Positions 61,729 to 64,000 of a stretch of DNA of 64,000 nt are shown here, piece after piece. This DNA is from BM003 sp963699835. GTDB taxonomy: Bacteria; Pseudomonadota; Gammaproteobacteria; Steroidobacterales; BM003. The stretch is from the NCBI GenBank assembly GCA_963699835.1, contig CAVOVJ010000004.1, positions 62,001 through 126,000 of the forward strand, given 5' to 3'. Within the stretch, counting starts at the first letter, position 1. Each line of letters begins with the position of its first letter. The notes under the pieces are model-generated. The model ran no database searches and was not told the DNA's origin. It saw only the letters and a list, made by a program, of their open reading frames with translations. Position numbers and translations under genes: made by a program.

Positions 61729-62288
61729 TAGCCCTGCTCCTCCGCAATGATCGATACCTGGCGTGCGGTGATCGAGAATTCGCTGACCCTCTGACCGGTG
61801 CGGTCAACCACTTCGATCTTCTCGAGGCGCGGATCGGTCAGCCAATCCGAGGAGTCGATGTTTCGCATGTAGGCGGATACCCGTGTGTTCGACTCGGCAC
61901 CGCCCTTCAGTTCGAGGCGCTGACCGACTTGCTTGACCGAGGTCAGGTAGACGCCGTCCGGCACGGTTCGCACCAGCTGCTCGACCAGGTGAACGGACTC
62001 GGGGCGGCTGCGCTGGAGCTGTTCGATGATCTCCATGCGATTGAGCAGGCGATCTTTCTTGGCTTCCAGGTCGAGGATTTCCTTGATCTGCTCATCGAGC
62101 GCCGTGATCTCGCCACGCAGCAGCTGATTACGCGAGTTCTGGTATTCGATCCGGGTGTTGTAGACATAGTTGGAAAACATCACCACGAGGATGCCAAACA
62201 CGATTGCGATGCCCGTGGCGACGGCGAAGTTCTTTTGCCGTTCCTTGCGCAGCTCCTCGCGCCAGGGCAGTAGGTTGATTCTTGGCAT
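61728..62288 (-). CDS. pilN: Type IV pilus protein PilN
   Basis: A 186-residue bitopic protein starting with the cytoplasmic PilM-binding motif PRINLLPWREELRKERQK, followed by a transmembrane helix (AVATGIAIVFGILVVMFSNY), a coiled coil and a C-terminal domain (VRTVPDGVYLTSVKQVGQRL). The INLLPWRE box is diagnostic of PilN. Confidence 0.95.
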   Translation of the reverse strand: MPRINLLPWREELRKERQKNFAVATGIAIVFGILVVMFSNYVYNTRIEYQNSRNQLLRGEITALDEQIKEILDLEAKKDRLLNRMEIIEQLQRSRPESVHLVEQLVRTVPDGVYLTSVKQVGQRLELKGGAESNTRVSAYMRNIDSSDWLTDPRLEKIEVVDRTGQRVSEFSITARQVSIIAEEQG

Positions 62289-62289
62289 A

Positions 62290-63351
62290 TCAGTCGAAGC
62301 TCCTCAGTGCGAGACCGAAGGCGGTGAGCAATGCCGTGGCATCGCGCTTGACTCCCTGGGCCTTGGCTTTGGACGAGATCTTCATCTGACCGAGCGGATC
62401 GCCGACCACGGTCGGGATACCGACGCGGCTGGCAATCAGGTCGGACACACCCGGGATGTTCGCGCAACCGCCGCAAACGATGATCTGCTCCGGCTGCTCG
62501 CGTCCGCCACCCGAGGCGAGGAAGAACTGCAACGAGCGGCTGACCTGCTGACACATGTCGTCCATAAACGGATCGAGCACTTCGGGTTCGTAATTGCTCG
62601 GCAGACCACCTTCTTTTTTGGCCCGGCCGGCGTCTTCCATCGACAGGCCGTAGGTACGCATGATTTCTTCGGTCAGCTGCTGGCCGCCGAAAGCAAAATC
62701 ACGCGTGTAGGTAACCTTGAGATCGCGCAACACACTGAATGTCGTGCTGCTGGCGCCGAAGTCCACGACCGCGACATTGTGCTCGATCCCGCCGTCAGGC
62801 ATCTGGTGAGTCAGCAGCAGGCAGGCGTTTTCGAGCGCGAACGACTCGACATCGACCACCTTCGCGACCAGTCCGGCTGCCTCGACGGCGGCCTGACGCT
62901 GCTCGACATTCTCGGTGCGGCTGGCCACCAGCAGTACATCGCGGGTATCCGGATCCTTGACCGAGGGTCCGATGACCTCGAAATCGTAGCTGACCTCTTC
63001 CATCGGAAACGGAATGTACTGGTCGGCCTGGAGCTCGACCTGACCTTCCAGATCCGACTCGGAGAGGCTGGACGGGAGCTGGATTACTTTCGTAATCGCG
63101 GCGTCCACGCTGATGGCAACCGCTGCCTCGCGGCTTTTCGCACCGGAGCGTTTTACTGCCCGGCGGACCGCTTCGCCAACGGCTTCAGCATCGACGATCG
63201 CCTTCTCGTTTACCGAGTTTGGCGGGGTCGGTTCCGCTGAATACGACTCGACACGGAACTGACTGCCACTCTGGGCGAGCTCTACGAGCTTCACCGAGGA
63301 AGTTGTGATGTCGAGGCCTAGGAGCGACTTCTGTTTAGCGCCGATTAACAC
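62290..63351 (-). CDS. pilM: Type IV pilus assembly ATPase-like protein PilM
   Basis: PilM is an actin-like cytoplasmic protein that binds PilN. The 353-residue protein has the two phosphate loops of the FtsA/actin fold (LLGLDITTSSVKLVELAQSG; AVVDFGASSTTFSVL) and IIVCGGCANIPGVSDLIASR. A GTG start at 63351 is used; no ATG lies near the conserved opening. It is the first gene of pilMNOPQ and diverges from the penicillin-binding protein gene, the common gammaproteobacterial arrangement. Confidence 0.94.
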   Translation of the reverse strand: MLIGAKQKSLLGLDITTSSVKLVELAQSGSQFRVESYSAEPTPPNSVNEKAIVDAEAVGEAVRRAVKRSGAKSREAAVAISVDAAITKVIQLPSSLSESDLEGQVELQADQYIPFPMEEVSYDFEVIGPSVKDPDTRDVLLVASRTENVEQRQAAVEAAGLVAKVVDVESFALENACLLLTHQMPDGGIEHNVAVVDFGASSTTFSVLRDLKVTYTRDFAFGGQQLTEEIMRTYGLSMEDAGRAKKEGGLPSNYEPEVLDPFMDDMCQQVSRSLQFFLASGGGREQPEQIIVCGGCANIPGVSDLIASRVGIPTVVGDPLGQMKISSKAKAQGVKRDATALLTAFGLALRSFD

Positions 63352-63444
63352 ACTTTTTTCCTTTAATGGCGACGGTTTAACGCGACAAGATAGAACACGG
63401 CTTTAACTGATGTAAATAACTAATTACCAGTAAAAGCAACTATT

Positions 63445-63473
63445 TGTATGTGACTATCCTCACATTATGACAA
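63445..63473 (-). promoter_or_regulatory. Candidate promoter of pilMNOPQ
   Basis: On the leftward strand TTGTCA (63473-63468) is followed after 17 nt by CATACA (63450-63445), in an AT-rich stretch about 95 nt before the pilM start. The -35 is a 5/6 match; the -10 is weak. Confidence 0.4.
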
Positions 63474-63737
63474 GGGACATCGTTATCAAAGGGATATTCG
63501 CGTTGTCGAGGCGCGAAAACCCGCCGATACCTCTCGGCATGTGTATCTGATAACTTACCCATCGGCGGCGGGGACCTGCGCGCCGGTTTTTCGGGATTTC
63601 GGCGGAGATTGGGAGTGACGGTGACCTGCGGTACCGGATTCGATCCGGCTTGTCCGTTGGCGACCGGCAACCCCGCTGTCCTAGGAAGATCCCGTAGACC
63701 GGTGGTTTTGCGTCCCCAGCTTTCGTTGGGTTTGCCC

Positions 63738-63764
63738 TTGAGCCTGCGGTCGATGATGCATAAT
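63738..63764 (+). promoter_or_regulatory. Candidate promoter of mrcA
   Basis: TTGAGC (63738-63743) and CATAAT (63759-63764) are separated by 15 nt, slightly short. The -10 is a 5/6 match 40 nt before the ATG at 63804. Confidence 0.4.
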
Positions 63765-63803
63765 CGCTCCGGGCTAGGCAAGGACGTGATCACAGTTTTT
63801 AGA

Positions 63804-64000
63804 TGAAACTCTTTATCAAACTCCCATACCTGTTACTGGCGGCGATTCTGACCCTTGCGGCGGTACTCTCTCTGGCGGCGCTGGCGGCGTATTTTTATAT
63901 CGCGCCGGAGCTTCCGGATGTCGAAACGTTGCGCGAGGTAAAGCTGCAGGTACCACTGCGAATCTATACCCGGGACGGCCGCCTGATGGCCGAGTTCGGC
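63804..64000 (+). CDS. mrcA: Penicillin-binding protein 1A, N-terminal fragment
   Basis: The window ends 65 codons into this gene. The fragment has a short cytoplasmic start, one transmembrane helix (LLLAAILTLAAVLSLAALAA) and YIAPELPDVETLREVKLQVP followed by IYTRDGRLMAEFG, the conserved entry to the glycosyltransferase domain of class A PBPs. PBP1A polymerises and crosslinks peptidoglycan. Its divergent pairing with pilM is conserved in gammaproteobacteria. Confidence 0.9.

Larger units (their letters stand above)
63352..63803. other. Intergenic region between pilM and mrcA
   Basis: This 452-nt divergent region is AT-richer next to pilM (63350-63480) and holds candidate promoters for both flanking genes. 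A leftward open frame at 63440-63793 has no recognisable domain and unlike composition, so it is not called. I see no RNA gene or repeat here. Confidence 0.6.

Noticed and set aside
63440..63793. A 117-codon leftward frame between pilM and mrcA
   Set aside because: No homology-like motif, unusual composition, and it covers the likely promoter of mrcA.
1..64000. Search for tRNA, rRNA, CRISPR arrays, insertion sequences, toxin-antitoxin or phage-defence clusters
   Set aside because: No repeat-spacer pattern, transposase, conserved RNA or defence-gene grouping could be supported by eye.

Overview
The window is a gene-dense, GC-rich stretch of a gammaproteobacterial chromosome. Several neighbourhoods that are typical of Gammaproteobacteria support this: algZ-algR-hemC-hemD-hemX-hemY, dapF-DUF484-xerC, hslV-hslU, ubiE-ubiJ-ubiB, pilMNOPQ next to aroK-aroB, and a porin-glnK-amtB ammonium module. 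Ubiquinone genes (ubiK, ubiD, ubiE, ubiJ, ubiB), cytochrome c and type IV pili point to a respiring, surface-associated proteobacterium. I cannot name a genus. I see no rRNA, tRNA, CRISPR array, insertion sequence, integrase other than xerC, or prophage.

Layout. 1-5.2 kb: end of an amidohydrolase, a CBS protein, cytochrome c5, then leftward rep, comM and ubiK. 5.2-8.4 kb: nitrogen module (sigma-54 promoter and NtrC-type dyad, porin, glnK, amtB, terminator, second P-II gene). 8.4-16.1 kb: DUF4124 protein, a beta-hydroxyacid dehydrogenase, algZR and hemCDXY. 16.1-20.9 kb: ferredoxin-type reductase, epimerase, orphan ParA, UbiD, CoA-binding protein. 20.9-28.8 kb: dapF, DUF484, xerC, hslVU, DUF971 and ubiEJB. 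28.8-35.8 kb, leftward: a complete trpLEGDCFBA operon with a DUF2007/zinc-ribbon gene coupled to its end. 35.9-47.9 kb: SLC13 permease, ABC exporter, yajQ, GST, ppc, nitroreductase, ycgN, hydroxyacid dehydrogenase, photolyase, NUDIX. 47.9-53.6 kb: ybbP-ybbA/tesA and fadD. 53.6-63.4 kb, leftward: pilMNOPQ, aroK-aroB-dgt-pyrF-hemE. The right edge holds the start of a class A penicillin-binding protein.

The most informative regulatory findings are a trp attenuator not covered by ordinary gene calling (a 24-residue leader peptide with four Trp codons, an antiterminator pairing and a terminator hairpin) and a near-consensus sigma-54 promoter with an upstream NtrC-like dyad ahead of the porin-glnK-amtB genes.

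A second theme is data quality. Ten genes (comM, ubiK, porin, epimerase, trpD, ppc, ybbP, tesA, pilQ, pilO) contain about fifteen apparent single-base indels. They are mostly extra bases in short G, C or T runs, and in each case the family-typical protein continues in another frame. They look like sequencing or assembly errors rather than gene decay, and I annotate these loci as whole genes with frameshifts. Apart from this, the window is mainly conserved housekeeping DNA. I did not find a convincing undescribed multi-gene system.
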